Shown: piece by piece, positions 45,613-54,189 of the stretch
Layout: each line of letters starts with the position of its first letter
Position numbering within the stretch: the stretch's first letter is position 1
Source of the DNA: an uncultured Caldilineaceae bacterium
GTDB taxonomy: Bacteria > Chloroflexota > Anaerolineae > Caldilineales > Caldilineaceae
Direction of reading: 5' to 3'
DNA: 64,000 nt
NCBI GenBank assembly: GCA_951812725.1
Contig: OX638330.1
Coordinates: 4,381,405 to 4,445,404, forward strand
The notes under the pieces: generated by a model
Told to the model about the DNA's origin: nothing
The model's input: the letters and a program-made list of their open reading frames with translations, nothing else
Database searches by the model: none
Program-made: the position numbers and the translations under genes

Positions 45613-48600
45613 TCAAGCTGGCTCTCGGGCTGTGGCGGCTGTGAGGAAGTCGAGTGCCGCTTTTTCGGCTTCTTCCTGCGCGCGCGGGAGGTCGTCAATG
45701 GTGATGACGCGACTGGGTTGGAGGAAAAGGAAGGATACCTCCTTCACGTTGACACCGGCGGCCTTGTTCAGAGCGAGCGCGTACACCCCACCCTGCAGAC
45801 GGTACCGTCCCATCGCCCGCTCGATCGCGTCTTCGGAACGGACGGAATCGGTCTTGTAATCTACGATCACGAAGCCGTCTTCTTCCTCGAACAGCAGGTC
45901 GATGAACCCTTCAACGATGCCGTCGCCGACGGGGCCGGCGACCGGCGTCTCGCGCCACCAGCGCGCCGATGCCAGCGCGCGCTGCACGATGGAGCTGTCT
46001 AACGCGCCGCGCACGAGGCGCGCAATTGCATCCGCTTGCGCGGGCACGCCTTCGGCCGCGGCTTGCGCTTGCGCGATGTCGTTGAGGTCGCTGCCCGTGC
46101 TCAGATCGACAACCTGCAGCACGGCGTGAACGGCGCGGCCGATGTTGGTGCCGGCGCGGCCGCGGCGCCAGGGTTCGTCGGGGACATCCTGTTCCTCTTT
46201 CGCTTCCTGGGCGAGACGGGTTGCGGCCGCGGAGATGGGGCGACTGCGGGCCGTGAAGAGCTCGTTCCTCTGTTGTTGCCAGTGCTGGTGCGTTTCGGGG
46301 GTGTCATCGGCGGCGGCCGCTTCTTCGCGGGCGGAAACCGGGGCGCGCGGTGCGGCGGCGGGCGGTGGATCGAATCGCTGCCAGAGATGGTCGGCACCCT
46401 GCATATACTCTTCGATGCGAGCGGCGGCTGATTTACTGCCGCTTTTGTTGCGGTAGAGGCTGACGATGAGGTGATCGCGCGCACGGGTGGCGGCAACGTA
46501 GACGAGCCGCACGCGCTCCTCTTCCCCGCGCGCCTTTTCGAAGTCTGCCAACTCCTCGTATCCGGCCGTCTGCAGGGAGGCTTTGACCTCGATGCGGCCG
46601 CTCTTGCGATCGAACAGCACGGAATCGAGATTGGGGCTTCTTGCCGCGTTCAGCCCGGCAAGGAGAACGATGGGGAACTCCAGCCCCTTGGCGGCGTGGA
46701 CGGTCATCACGCTGACCGCACCGGCATCGGACTCACGGACGACAGTTTCGCGCGCTCTTGCCTGTTCTTCGCGCTGGCGGTTCGCCCAGGCGAGAAATGC
46801 ACGCAAAGAGGCCTCGCCTGTGGCGGCGAAGGCGCGGGCGCGGTCGATGAGAAAGCCGTAACGCGTCCAGCGGCCGCGCCACTGCCATTCATCCAGGGCC
46901 AATTCCCGGAGCCGCCGCGCACGTACGAACTGCTCGATGAGGGCGGCCGGGGCGATCCATTTGCGGCGTTCGTGAAATTCTGCCAGGACCGCCAGCGCGT
47001 CGGCGACGCATCCCGGCGGGGGGTTGTCTGCTGCAAGGTAGTCGAACTGGCCGCCCTTGTCGACGAAAGTGAGCAGGTCGGCGTCGGAGCAGGCGAAGGC
47101 GGGCGAGCGCAGCGCGGCTACGACTGAGACAGGGTCGGTCGGGTCGTCGATGGCGGCGAGACAGTTGAGCAGGTCGCGCGCCTCCTGCGTGTTGTAGATG
47201 AGGGAGGCGCTTTCGAGCCGGTAGGGTATGCCAGCGTCTTCGAACGCGATCTCAAGTGCATCGAAGCCTGTGCGGCGCGGCATCAGAACGCAGATGTCTT
47301 CATAGGCGGCTGGTCGGAGCGCGCCGTCTTCCTCCTCTGAACGCACCTGCCAGCCCTCTTTGATCGCCGTGCGGACGGCACTGGCGATGGCATCGGCTTC
47401 GCGGCGGCGCACGACTCCCATATTGCCTTCGATTTCGCCGCCCATGTGGCGGACCGGGGGAGACTCGCCTTCCTGCGCGACGGCAACGAGGGGGGCATAG
47501 TCGGCCTGGGCTTCGCCCTGCATCCACTGGTTGAATACATGGTTTACCCAGTCGATGACAGGCGGTTGGGAGCGGAAGTTCTGTTGGAGCAGCACGCTGG
47601 TTCCGCCGACCGACGCTCGCATCTGTTCGACCTGTTGAATGTCGGCGCGGCGGAAGCGGTAGATCGACTGTTTGGGGTCGCCGACGATGAAGAGCTTGCC
47701 GTCAGCCGGTTTCACTGCCCGCCAGTCCCGGGGGCGGTCGCCGGGGTTGATGCGACCGGGCGTCACTTCGGCCAGGAACATGGCGATTTCGGCCTGCAGC
47801 GGGTCGGTGTCCTGCACTTCATCGATGAGCAGGTGGGTGTAGCGGTCTCGAAAGTGATCGCGTGCGGAGAGATTGTCCCTGAGCAGATTGCGGGCGAGGA
47901 CGAGCATGTCGAGGAACTCGACTTGGCCGGCGGATTTGCGGGCGGCGGCGTAGTCGAGCGTAAAGCGCTGCAGGAGTTCGAGCACGGGGGGTAGCTCCGA
48001 CGCCTGCTCGCTATCAGTGTCCTGTGAGCGAGGCGCAGCAAAGGAGGCGCGGGCGAGCAGGTCGTGGTTTCTGTGGAAGCTGTCGGCGATCGTGCGCAGG
48101 TGGCCGAGGGTCAGGCCTGCGTTCAGGGCAGGGCCGAGCGCCTGCTGCGCCTCGGGGTCGTCAAGGGTGGTATCGAGCCACTCTTCCCAGCGGTTTTCGA
48201 ATGCGATTTCGGCCTCGATCTCGTCGCGGATGGTGAACCCCGGCGGCAGACCGGCGGCGAGGGGACGCTCGCCCAGGAGGCTGCCGGCGAAGCTGTGCAG
48301 GGTCTGAATTGAGGCTTGATCCAGCTCTTGCAGCGCCTGCTTGCACAGTTCCCGCTGGGTCTGGGGCAGGTCTTTGTTATCAGCGGCCTTTTCGAGGCTC
48401 TCAGCGATGCGGGTGCGCAGTTCGGCAGCGGCCGACTCGGTGAATGTAATCGCGGCGATGCCGCCCAACTGCGCCCGTCCGGTCTTGATGAGGGCGATGA
48501 CGCGATCGACGAGACTGCGTGTTTTGCCGGTGCCGGCGCCGGCCACGACGACCATGTTTTCGTCGAGGCGTTCGAGGATTGCATCGCGTGCCGGCTGGTC

Positions 48601-48615
48601 GGAGAGGGTGCTCAT
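45613..48615 (-). CDS. addA: AddA-like UvrD helicase-nuclease
   Basis: This 1000-residue protein is a UvrD/Rep-type superfamily 1 helicase. Walker A is VVVAGAGTGKTRS near residues 22-34, Walker B is LLIDEVQDTDPLQAEI, followed by GDPKQSIYRFRRAD, QQNFRSQPPVIDWV, VMTVHAAKGLEFPIVLL and YVAATRARDHLIVSLYR. The C-terminus is a RecB-type nuclease with VEGFIDLLFEEEDGFVIVDYKTDS. It should process double-strand ends with its partner. A much longer frame upstream is antisense-like Arg/Pro-rich sequence, so the ATG at 48615, overlapping the addB-like stop by four bases (ATGA), is the start. Confidence 0.9.
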   Translation of the reverse strand: MSTLSDQPARDAILERLDENMVVVAGAGTGKTRSLVDRVIALIKTGRAQLGGIAAITFTESAAAELRTRIAESLEKAADNKDLPQTQRELCKQALQELDQASIQTLHSFAGSLLGERPLAAGLPPGFTIRDEIEAEIAFENRWEEWLDTTLDDPEAQQALGPALNAGLTLGHLRTIADSFHRNHDLLARASFAAPRSQDTDSEQASELPPVLELLQRFTLDYAAARKSAGQVEFLDMLVLARNLLRDNLSARDHFRDRYTHLLIDEVQDTDPLQAEIAMFLAEVTPGRINPGDRPRDWRAVKPADGKLFIVGDPKQSIYRFRRADIQQVEQMRASVGGTSVLLQQNFRSQPPVIDWVNHVFNQWMQGEAQADYAPLVAVAQEGESPPVRHMGGEIEGNMGVVRRREADAIASAVRTAIKEGWQVRSEEEDGALRPAAYEDICVLMPRRTGFDALEIAFEDAGIPYRLESASLIYNTQEARDLLNCLAAIDDPTDPVSVVAALRSPAFACSDADLLTFVDKGGQFDYLAADNPPPGCVADALAVLAEFHERRKWIAPAALIEQFVRARRLRELALDEWQWRGRWTRYGFLIDRARAFAATGEASLRAFLAWANRQREEQARARETVVRESDAGAVSVMTVHAAKGLEFPIVLLAGLNAARSPNLDSVLFDRKSGRIEVKASLQTAGYEELADFEKARGEEERVRLVYVAATRARDHLIVSLYRNKSGSKSAAARIEEYMQGADHLWQRFDPPPAAAPRAPVSAREEAAAADDTPETHQHWQQQRNELFTARSRPISAAATRLAQEAKEEQDVPDEPWRRGRAGTNIGRAVHAVLQVVDLSTGSDLNDIAQAQAAAEGVPAQADAIARLVRGALDSSIVQRALASARWWRETPVAGPVGDGIVEGFIDLLFEEEDGFVIVDYKTDSVRSEDAIERAMGRYRLQGGVYALALNKAAGVNVKEVSFLFLQPSRVITIDDLPRAQEEAEKAALDFLTAATAREPA

Positions 48616-51600
48616 CGGCTTGCCTCCTCTTCGGCCATCGACACGTAGGCGGACAGGCGTGGATCGTTGCTTTTGCGCTGCCAGTGCCGCTCGCGGCGGG
48701 TGGGGCAGAGGTTCTTGAATTCGCAGTAGCGGCAGTTGGCTCCCTCCTTGCCCGGATTGGCTGGGAAGAGGCCGGCGCCGATGCCGTCGGTGATGGTGCC
48801 GACGACGGGGGCGAAAGCGTCGAGCATCTCGTCGAGAGGCGGCGGTTTGGGGGGACGGGTCTTGAAGTTGCCCTTTTCGGTCACGAACCAGTAGGCGACC
48901 TCTATGTCGACCCCGTCGCCCAGCAGCTGACGGGCGGCAAGACCGTACACGGGGAGCTGGAGGAGTTTGCCGCGCTGGACGGGGTCTTTGTTCATGTTTG
49001 CGTAACTGCCCGTCCCGCCGGTCTTGTAGTCGAGAACGAGGGCGGTGTCGCCGGACGGGGAGAGGTCGATGCGGTCGATAAAGCCTCGAAAGCGGAGCGT
49101 ACCGGTCTTGGCGCTCGACCACTTGACGGAGTCGAGCGGCGTTTGATTTTCGTTCCTGGAGAATCCGAAAGCGTTCTCAATGGTGTGGGGTGATACGCCA
49201 TGCTTTTTGCGAAGTTTGGCGTCTTCCTTGAGAAATCTTTCCAGGTCGCTGCGCATTTCGCCTTTGGCCAGCTCCCAGAGGAGTGGTTTGCCGGTGACGC
49301 CGCGCTGCTCGGCCTTCTGAAACTCCTCTTCGGCTATCCTGAAGAGTTGGCGGCGGTGGTCATCGGTCCAGGGTTGGTCGGGCGGCGGGACGGTGCCCTG
49401 CTCCTGCGCTTCTTTGATGAAGCGTTCCAGGATTGCATGCAGCAGCGAGCCCCGCTCCAGGGCCGAAATGGTGGCCAGATCCTCCGGTTGCTCGGGCGCG
49501 GCGATGCCGAGCACGTTGGAGAGGAAGTAGCGGAAGGGGCAGGTTGCCCAGGTTTGCAGCCGCGTCGGCGAGAAGAATTCACGGTTGGAAAGGCCGATGC
49601 GCCCGGTAGGGGAGATTGCCGACGTGAGGTCTCCGTCCCAGTGGGTCAACGGCGCAGCGTTTCTGGCCCGCTGCAATTGCAGGGCGCGGGACAGAACGGC
49701 TACGGACTGGGCGAGATGATGGGCGCCGATTGGGTTGCCGAGCTGCCGCCACTGGGACAGGCGGTGGAGGTCGTAGTCGTGAATGTCGGCGGGCTGCGAT
49801 GCTGAGACGGAGTCGATGCCGTGCTGGGCTGAAACTACCTCGTCAAACCAGGGCTGTTCTCGCAGGGAGGCGAGGTCACGCGAACTGAAGAGCATCGTGG
49901 GATGGACGGGCGCGCCGTACAGGCGGGAAGCCTGCTCGAGAAACCAGCGGGAGGGGTGTTGTTCGCGCTGGGCGATGTTGTTACCGCGGGCGAAGGTGAG
50001 CACGCGGGTGCGTCCGGCGGCGATGGCGGCGAGGTAGTCGTAGCGTTCGGCGGCGGTGGAGGGGGGCGGCAGCCCCGCTTGTTCGCGTTCCCGCTGCGGC
50101 AGCAGGGGATCGTCGGGGCGACGGGCGGGCACGCGGCCTTCGACCATGCCCACGAGGTACACGCTGTCGAAGCGCAGGCCGGCGGCGAGCCGGACGGGGC
50201 CGACGAAAAGGCCTTCGCCCAGCGCGCCCGCTCTTGCGGCAGGTCGACTGAGGGCCTGGTCGAGGGCAGCCCGAAAAGCGTCCAGGCCGGCATCGTCCTC
50301 CATTTCGTCGAGAATCGCCAGCTCCTGCAGAGCGGTAAATAGGGTGTCACGGTTAACTTGCTCGGAAGGTGGGAGCGAACTTTCGTCAAGGTATTGGTCC
50401 AGGAGATCTTCGGTCCATTTGGCGAACACCGCCCATCGTTGGCCGTCATCTGTGCGCGTGAGGGATTCATGCAGCCTGAGCATAAAGTCCCGCAAAGCCC
50501 ACGCTTCTGCGGCGGTCTGCTCCAGGTTCGTTTGCTCGCCCTCGGACAGCTCCTCGTTGTGGTTTGCGGCCGCGCGCTGCTGGCTGGCGGCATAGTGTCT
50601 CAGGCGGTCGCGCCACTGTTCGATTCCAGCGACGACGCCTGCTTCGCGGGAGATAGCGTCCCAGCGCGAGGGGCTGAACCCGGCCGATTGGGTCTTGACC
50701 GGACAGGAGGTGAGCCAGCGCATGACGTCCTCCCTGGGCAGGTTGCTGCCGGCGAGATCGACGAGGCCTTTGAGGGTGCGCCCGACCGGGGTCGCGGCAA
50801 GCAGTCCTGTTGACGGGCCGGCGATGGGGATGTGGGCCTCGGACAGTTGCTCGGCGATGAGCGCGGCATAGGGTTCGCGCTGCCAGTAGAAGATCGCGAT
50901 GCGGTGGAAGGGCGTGCCGGCGTGCGCGGCGGCTGCGATCGACCTGACGACGCTGCGCACTTCTTCGCCGGTGTTGGGGGCGACGAGCAGGCTTTCAGGA
51001 CGCGGGGGCGGCGACGAGGAGGCAGGCAGGGCAGCGGAGTCGGGCAGGATTGCGTCGGCCTCGGCATCGCCGGTGGCGGCCAGGATCGTCGCGCACTGCC
51101 ATGCGGCGCGGAGGGCGTCGAACAGGCGTTGCTCGGCGGGCGTTGGGGTGGGCGGCAGGTAGGCGATGATGGGGCCGAGCGCGGTGAGGGCGGTGTCGGC
51201 GCGACCGGAACGTACAGCAGCGGCGGCGGCTTCGGCGAGCGCTTCGCGGTCGTAGTGTGCCTCGGTGTGGTCGCAGTAGCGTGCGTATAGCCGGGCGATT
51301 TCGGCGGACATCCCCCCGCGTTTTACGAGCGCGTCGAGGGCAGCGGGAGCGGCGCTGCGCAGGTCCTGGAAGGTGGAGCGCAGGCTGGCGTGGAAGGAGG
51401 GATGGGCGCGAAAGGGTTTGAGTTCGCCTGCGGCCTCGCGGGCGGCGCGGCGGACGGCGGCGAATTCGATGGCAGGCTTGAGCGGGCGCTGGCCGGCGGC
51501 GGCCAGGCTGGACGCTCCGAGCAGTTCGGCGACGCGAGCGAGGGGCATGAAACGCACGTTGACGAGGCCGCGCCTGCCGATATCGCGGCGCAGGTGGAGC

Positions 51601-51731
51601 CCTGCATATGGTGTTGGCACGACGACGGTGACGGGTGCGAAGGGGTCTTCGGCCTGATGATCGCGCAGGAGGCTTTCCAGATGCTCCTGCGCCTGTTCGA
51701 TGTGTTCAATGTAGGTGGGGGATTGCTGCAT
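48612..51731 (-). CDS. addB: AddB-like ATP-dependent nuclease subunit
   Basis: This protein of about 1039 residues has an inactivated-helicase-like body with FAPVTVVVPTPYAGLHLRRD near the start and RFDSVYLVGMVEGRVPARRP in the middle. The C-terminal nuclease has RFRGFIDRIDLSPSGDTALV and LDYKTGG. An iron-sulfur binding set is likely, with TCPFRYFLSNVLG upstream of the nuclease and NCRYCEFKNLCPTRRE at the end, as in AddB. It forms a heterodimer with the AddA-like protein for end resection. Extra codons upstream to 52007 look noncoding, so the ATG at 51731 is preferred. Confidence 0.87.
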   Translation of the reverse strand: MQQSPTYIEHIEQAQEHLESLLRDHQAEDPFAPVTVVVPTPYAGLHLRRDIGRRGLVNVRFMPLARVAELLGASSLAAAGQRPLKPAIEFAAVRRAAREAAGELKPFRAHPSFHASLRSTFQDLRSAAPAALDALVKRGGMSAEIARLYARYCDHTEAHYDREALAEAAAAAVRSGRADTALTALGPIIAYLPPTPTPAEQRLFDALRAAWQCATILAATGDAEADAILPDSAALPASSSPPPRPESLLVAPNTGEEVRSVVRSIAAAAHAGTPFHRIAIFYWQREPYAALIAEQLSEAHIPIAGPSTGLLAATPVGRTLKGLVDLAGSNLPREDVMRWLTSCPVKTQSAGFSPSRWDAISREAGVVAGIEQWRDRLRHYAASQQRAAANHNEELSEGEQTNLEQTAAEAWALRDFMLRLHESLTRTDDGQRWAVFAKWTEDLLDQYLDESSLPPSEQVNRDTLFTALQELAILDEMEDDAGLDAFRAALDQALSRPAARAGALGEGLFVGPVRLAAGLRFDSVYLVGMVEGRVPARRPDDPLLPQREREQAGLPPPSTAAERYDYLAAIAAGRTRVLTFARGNNIAQREQHPSRWFLEQASRLYGAPVHPTMLFSSRDLASLREQPWFDEVVSAQHGIDSVSASQPADIHDYDLHRLSQWRQLGNPIGAHHLAQSVAVLSRALQLQRARNAAPLTHWDGDLTSAISPTGRIGLSNREFFSPTRLQTWATCPFRYFLSNVLGIAAPEQPEDLATISALERGSLLHAILERFIKEAQEQGTVPPPDQPWTDDHRRQLFRIAEEEFQKAEQRGVTGKPLLWELAKGEMRSDLERFLKEDAKLRKKHGVSPHTIENAFGFSRNENQTPLDSVKWSSAKTGTLRFRGFIDRIDLSPSGDTALVLDYKTGGTGSYANMNKDPVQRGKLLQLPVYGLAARQLLGDGVDIEVAYWFVTEKGNFKTRPPKPPPLDEMLDAFAPVVGTITDGIGAGLFPANPGKEGANCRYCEFKNLCPTRRERHWQRKSNDPRLSAYVSMAEEEASR

Positions 51732-52082
51732 GTATCGTGTCTCCGATGGGGGCGTTGGGCACGCGGTCGATCTGCTATCTTCCTGAGTATACGTCAGGAT
51801 CTGCAGGGGCCGCACATAATCGTGGAGTGAGGAGGGAAGGGCGCTTCGATCAGGCGGCGGGTAGAATTGCGCTGTTGGCGGATCCTGCTTCCATGCAGAA
51901 TGCAACGTAAGTTGCCACATCTTCAGTTCTGGCAGTGGAACTCTGGGAGGCATTATGGTGGTGGGGATTCGGTGGAGCCAACGCCTGCGCGGACCCACAG
52001 TCTTCATTGAGAGGCTGAAACTGGCGCTCAGGGAGGGGCTTACAGGTCGTTGCGCCAGTCTCCTGCGCCAATTGTCCGGTGA
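51732..52082. other. Intergenic stretch with no supported gene
   Basis: This 351-bp stretch lies between the addB-like gene and the antitoxin-like gene, both on the minus strand. The open frames on either strand lack ribosome sites and recognisable motifs. A toxin partner for the antitoxin-like gene might be expected here but is not seen. Confidence 0.5.
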
Positions 52083-52325
52083 TTAGCAATTCGGCGCCTT
52101 TCCCGCCCGAGCGGCGGCGATTTCGGCGGAAACTTCGTCGATATCGAGAATGTCTAGGTTCTTCTGGTCAAGCCGATCTATGGCGGCAAACAGATTGTCG
52201 ATACGTCGCTGTCGCAATTCACGTTTCAGGAGCGCAACCAGAGATTGAGCGGTGAGCAGACCGGCTTGCCTGGCTTCGGTAGCCAACTCACGCGGCAGAG
52301 TTATTGTCAGGGTTACGGTTTTCAT
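52083..52325 (-). CDS. Antitoxin-like ribbon-helix-helix protein
   Basis: This 80-residue protein begins MKTVTLTITLPRELATEARQ, a beta strand and helix typical of ribbon-helix-helix DNA-binding antitoxins. LLTAQSLVALLKRELRQRRI and an acidic C-terminal tail (DIDEVSAEIAAARAG) follow, where toxin binding is usual. AAGGAG lies seven bases before the ATG and decides the start. No toxin gene (PIN, RelE or similar) is adjacent on either side, so it is either an orphan antitoxin or a small regulator. Confidence 0.75.
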   Translation of the reverse strand: MKTVTLTITLPRELATEARQAGLLTAQSLVALLKRELRQRRIDNLFAAIDRLDQKNLDILDIDEVSAEIAAARAGKAPNC

Positions 52326-52535
52326 AGCCTTACTCCTTAACATGAAAGCTGGGATTCACTCTTGCCATCTCTTACGCGGGTCATTCTAGCGCGACGCGAC
52401 AAGATCTTAAAGGGAAAGAGAGGAACAGGTGCGCCAGCGGTTTGACGCCCGGAAGATCACAATGATACCGTTGGTGTGAGGCAACTTCTTATATTGGAGT
52501 GATGCCGGGCGGACTCGACGGGGAACGGAGCGAAA

Positions 52536-53108
52536 ATGACCACAGACGACAGAGACGGCGCGACGGCTATCAACATTGCGCTGCTGCGCGGAATCAACGT
52601 GGGCGGCAAAAACAAGCTGCCGATGAAGGAGCTCGCGGCGCTGTTTGTGGCGGCGGGTTGCGGGGACGTTAGGACCTATATTCAGAGTGGGAATGTGGTA
52701 TTTCGAACGGGGCCGGCAGGGGGAGAAGATATCTCATCTGTCATCAGTGCGTCGATCTTGGATCACTTCGGCTATCGGGTTCCCGTGATAACGCGCACGG
52801 CCCGGGCGTTTCTGGAGGTCGTGCGGGCAAATCCCTTCCTGGATGCCGGTGCGGAGACGGATAAACTGCATGTCATGTTTTTGGCGGAGCTGCCCGACAG
52901 CGCCAGCGTTGAAGCGCTGGACCCGGAGCGCTCGCCGGGCGACGAGTTCGCGGTGCTGGGCCGTGAAATCTATTTGCACTGCCCGAATGGGGTTGCGCGC
53001 AGCAAACTGACGAACAGCTACTTTGATTCCAGGCTTTCGACGACCAGTACTTCACGAAACTGGCGGACGGTGCAAAAGCTTCTGGAGCTTGCCGCAGCCG
53101 CCAGTTAG
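52536..53108 (+). CDS. DUF1697 family protein
   Basis: This 190-residue cytoplasmic protein has the family hallmark IALLRGINVGGKNKLPMKEL, then RTYIQSGNVVFRTG and a conserved NGVARSKLTNSYFDSRL near the C-terminus. The biochemical role of DUF1697 is unknown. GGAG lies six bases before the ATG. It is divergent from the antitoxin-like gene and monocistronic. Confidence 0.88.
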   Translation: MTTDDRDGATAINIALLRGINVGGKNKLPMKELAALFVAAGCGDVRTYIQSGNVVFRTGPAGGEDISSVISASILDHFGYRVPVITRTARAFLEVVRANPFLDAGAETDKLHVMFLAELPDSASVEALDPERSPGDEFAVLGREIYLHCPNGVARSKLTNSYFDSRLSTTSTSRNWRTVQKLLELAAAAS

Positions 53109-53229
53109 GGACCTGGGTCGGATTGACATGAAGTGTCCCGCCGGGGCTCTTTGGGTTCCAGCCCGGAATAACAGAGTGAGGGAATTGCTCTGAGATTGAG
53201 CATAAAGGCTGGTCGCCTAAACCAAGGAG

Positions 53230-53523
53230 GTGGCTGCTAAGCCAAACACGGTCTCTGTGTTGACCGACCCTACATGCCCGCCGCCATTCAGGCTATATGA
53301 TTGCGTATTCGGTTGGCAGCTGCCACGTTGCTTGAGCCGCACTGCCGGGAAGAAGGCGTATCGTCGGTGAGCGATGGTTTTGGAGGGGGGCGTTGCGGGG
53401 GCGCAGCCCCTGCACAAGGGAGGGCCGAAGGCCCGACCGCCCAGAAAACAGAGAATGAGGAGAGCGTTACCAACTTCACTCGCCTCGTTCAGGGTCGCGA
53501 ATTGATGCTGGCTGAGTAGTTAC
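53230..53523. mobile_element. MITE-like element, copy E (294 bp)
   Basis: The left end is GTGGCTGCTAAGCCAAACAC, and the right end TGCTGGCTGAGTAGTTAC is an excellent match to the common right terminus. The interior has TTCAGGCTATATGATTGCGT, GGTGAGCGATGGTTTTGGAG, the G-rich core (about 53382-53441) and TTCACTCGCCTCGTTCAGGG. The right end directly adjoins the surviving 3' part of a DUF6883-type gene. Confidence 0.75.
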
Positions 53524-53691
53524 CTCGATGCACGAAGGTGCCGCGAGCGAGTCCCATACGTGTCACGCTATCACGTAGATGGGGCGATGGAGACACCTGA
53601 CGGGCTCAACCCGCGGGTGAGGACCGTCTGGCAAATCGACCTTAGGCGCGACTATCCCAGGTTCATTACAGCGCACCCGCGCAGGAGGTGA
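53524..53691 (+). pseudogene. DUF6883-type gene remnant (3' end only)
   Basis: The frame read from the element's right edge ends VPYVSRYHVDGAMETPDG, then RVRTVWQIDLRRDYPRFITA and a stop at 53689-53691. The G-x-x-x-T-P-x-G, R-T-V-W-x-I-D and PRFITAxP pattern matches my memory of the DUF6883 C-terminus. The family N-terminus is not found on either side of the MITE-like copy, so the gene is truncated. It ends three bases before the DUF4926 start, the usual partner order as I recall it. The family match is from memory and should be confirmed. Confidence 0.6.
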
Positions 53692-53694
53692 GAG

Positions 53695-53937
53695 GTGTTC
53701 AAGGAACACGAGCAGATTGTGCTCACAACCGATGTCGTCGGTGACGGGGAGGAAGAACTGAAGCCAGGCGATGTCGGCGCCATCATCCACATCCATCCCA
53801 ATGAAGAAGCCTTTGTTGTGGAGTTCATGTCCTTGGATGGCGAGACTGCGGCGATCGCCACAGTGCTGCCGTCACAGGCGCGTCCAGTAACCAGCGCGGA
53901 CCTCACACACGCGAGAACAGTACCTGCGGCGGTCTGA
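53695..53937 (+). CDS. DUF4926 family small protein
   Basis: This 80-residue protein has VLTTDVVGDGEEELKPGDVG, then AIIHIHPNEEAFVVEFMSLD and IATVLPSQARPV. This is the DUF4926 pattern of short beta-rich proteins often encoded next to DUF6883 genes in toxin-antitoxin-like pairs. The GTG start is well placed after AGGAGGTGAGAG, which lies inside the end of the truncated partner. With its partner broken, it may be a leftover antidote or immunity-like gene. The 252 bp after it hold no supported gene. Confidence 0.75.
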   Translation: MFKEHEQIVLTTDVVGDGEEELKPGDVGAIIHIHPNEEAFVVEFMSLDGETAAIATVLPSQARPVTSADLTHARTVPAAV

Positions 53938-54189
53938 TACGCCGGGCCTTACGTGTGAATTTATGCGCAGGGGGACCGTGCAGGGAAGCCTGCGGACCCT
54001 GACCATCCAACTGAAGCGATTTGGCATCCTCTGTATCCGATCAGGACTTAATTCAGTAGAATCCACCTGTCGCAGGCCCGCCGCTTCATCGATATCGGCT
54101 GCAGTTGCTCGGCGCTACGGTTGAAGCTGCCCGCGCCAAGACCAAAGAGAGAGGATTGAGTAAACGCCTTGACACGCGCAGCGTGATGC

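Noticed and set aside
48616-49122. N-terminal extension of the AddA-like protein
   Set aside because: The added 169 residues are Arg/Pro-rich and antisense-like to the addB frame; the ATGA overlap at 48612-48615 gives a normal start.
51732-52007. N-terminal extension of the AddB-like protein
   Set aside because: The composition changes sharply to Pro/Thr-rich sequence with no family similarity; the ATG at 51731 fits better.
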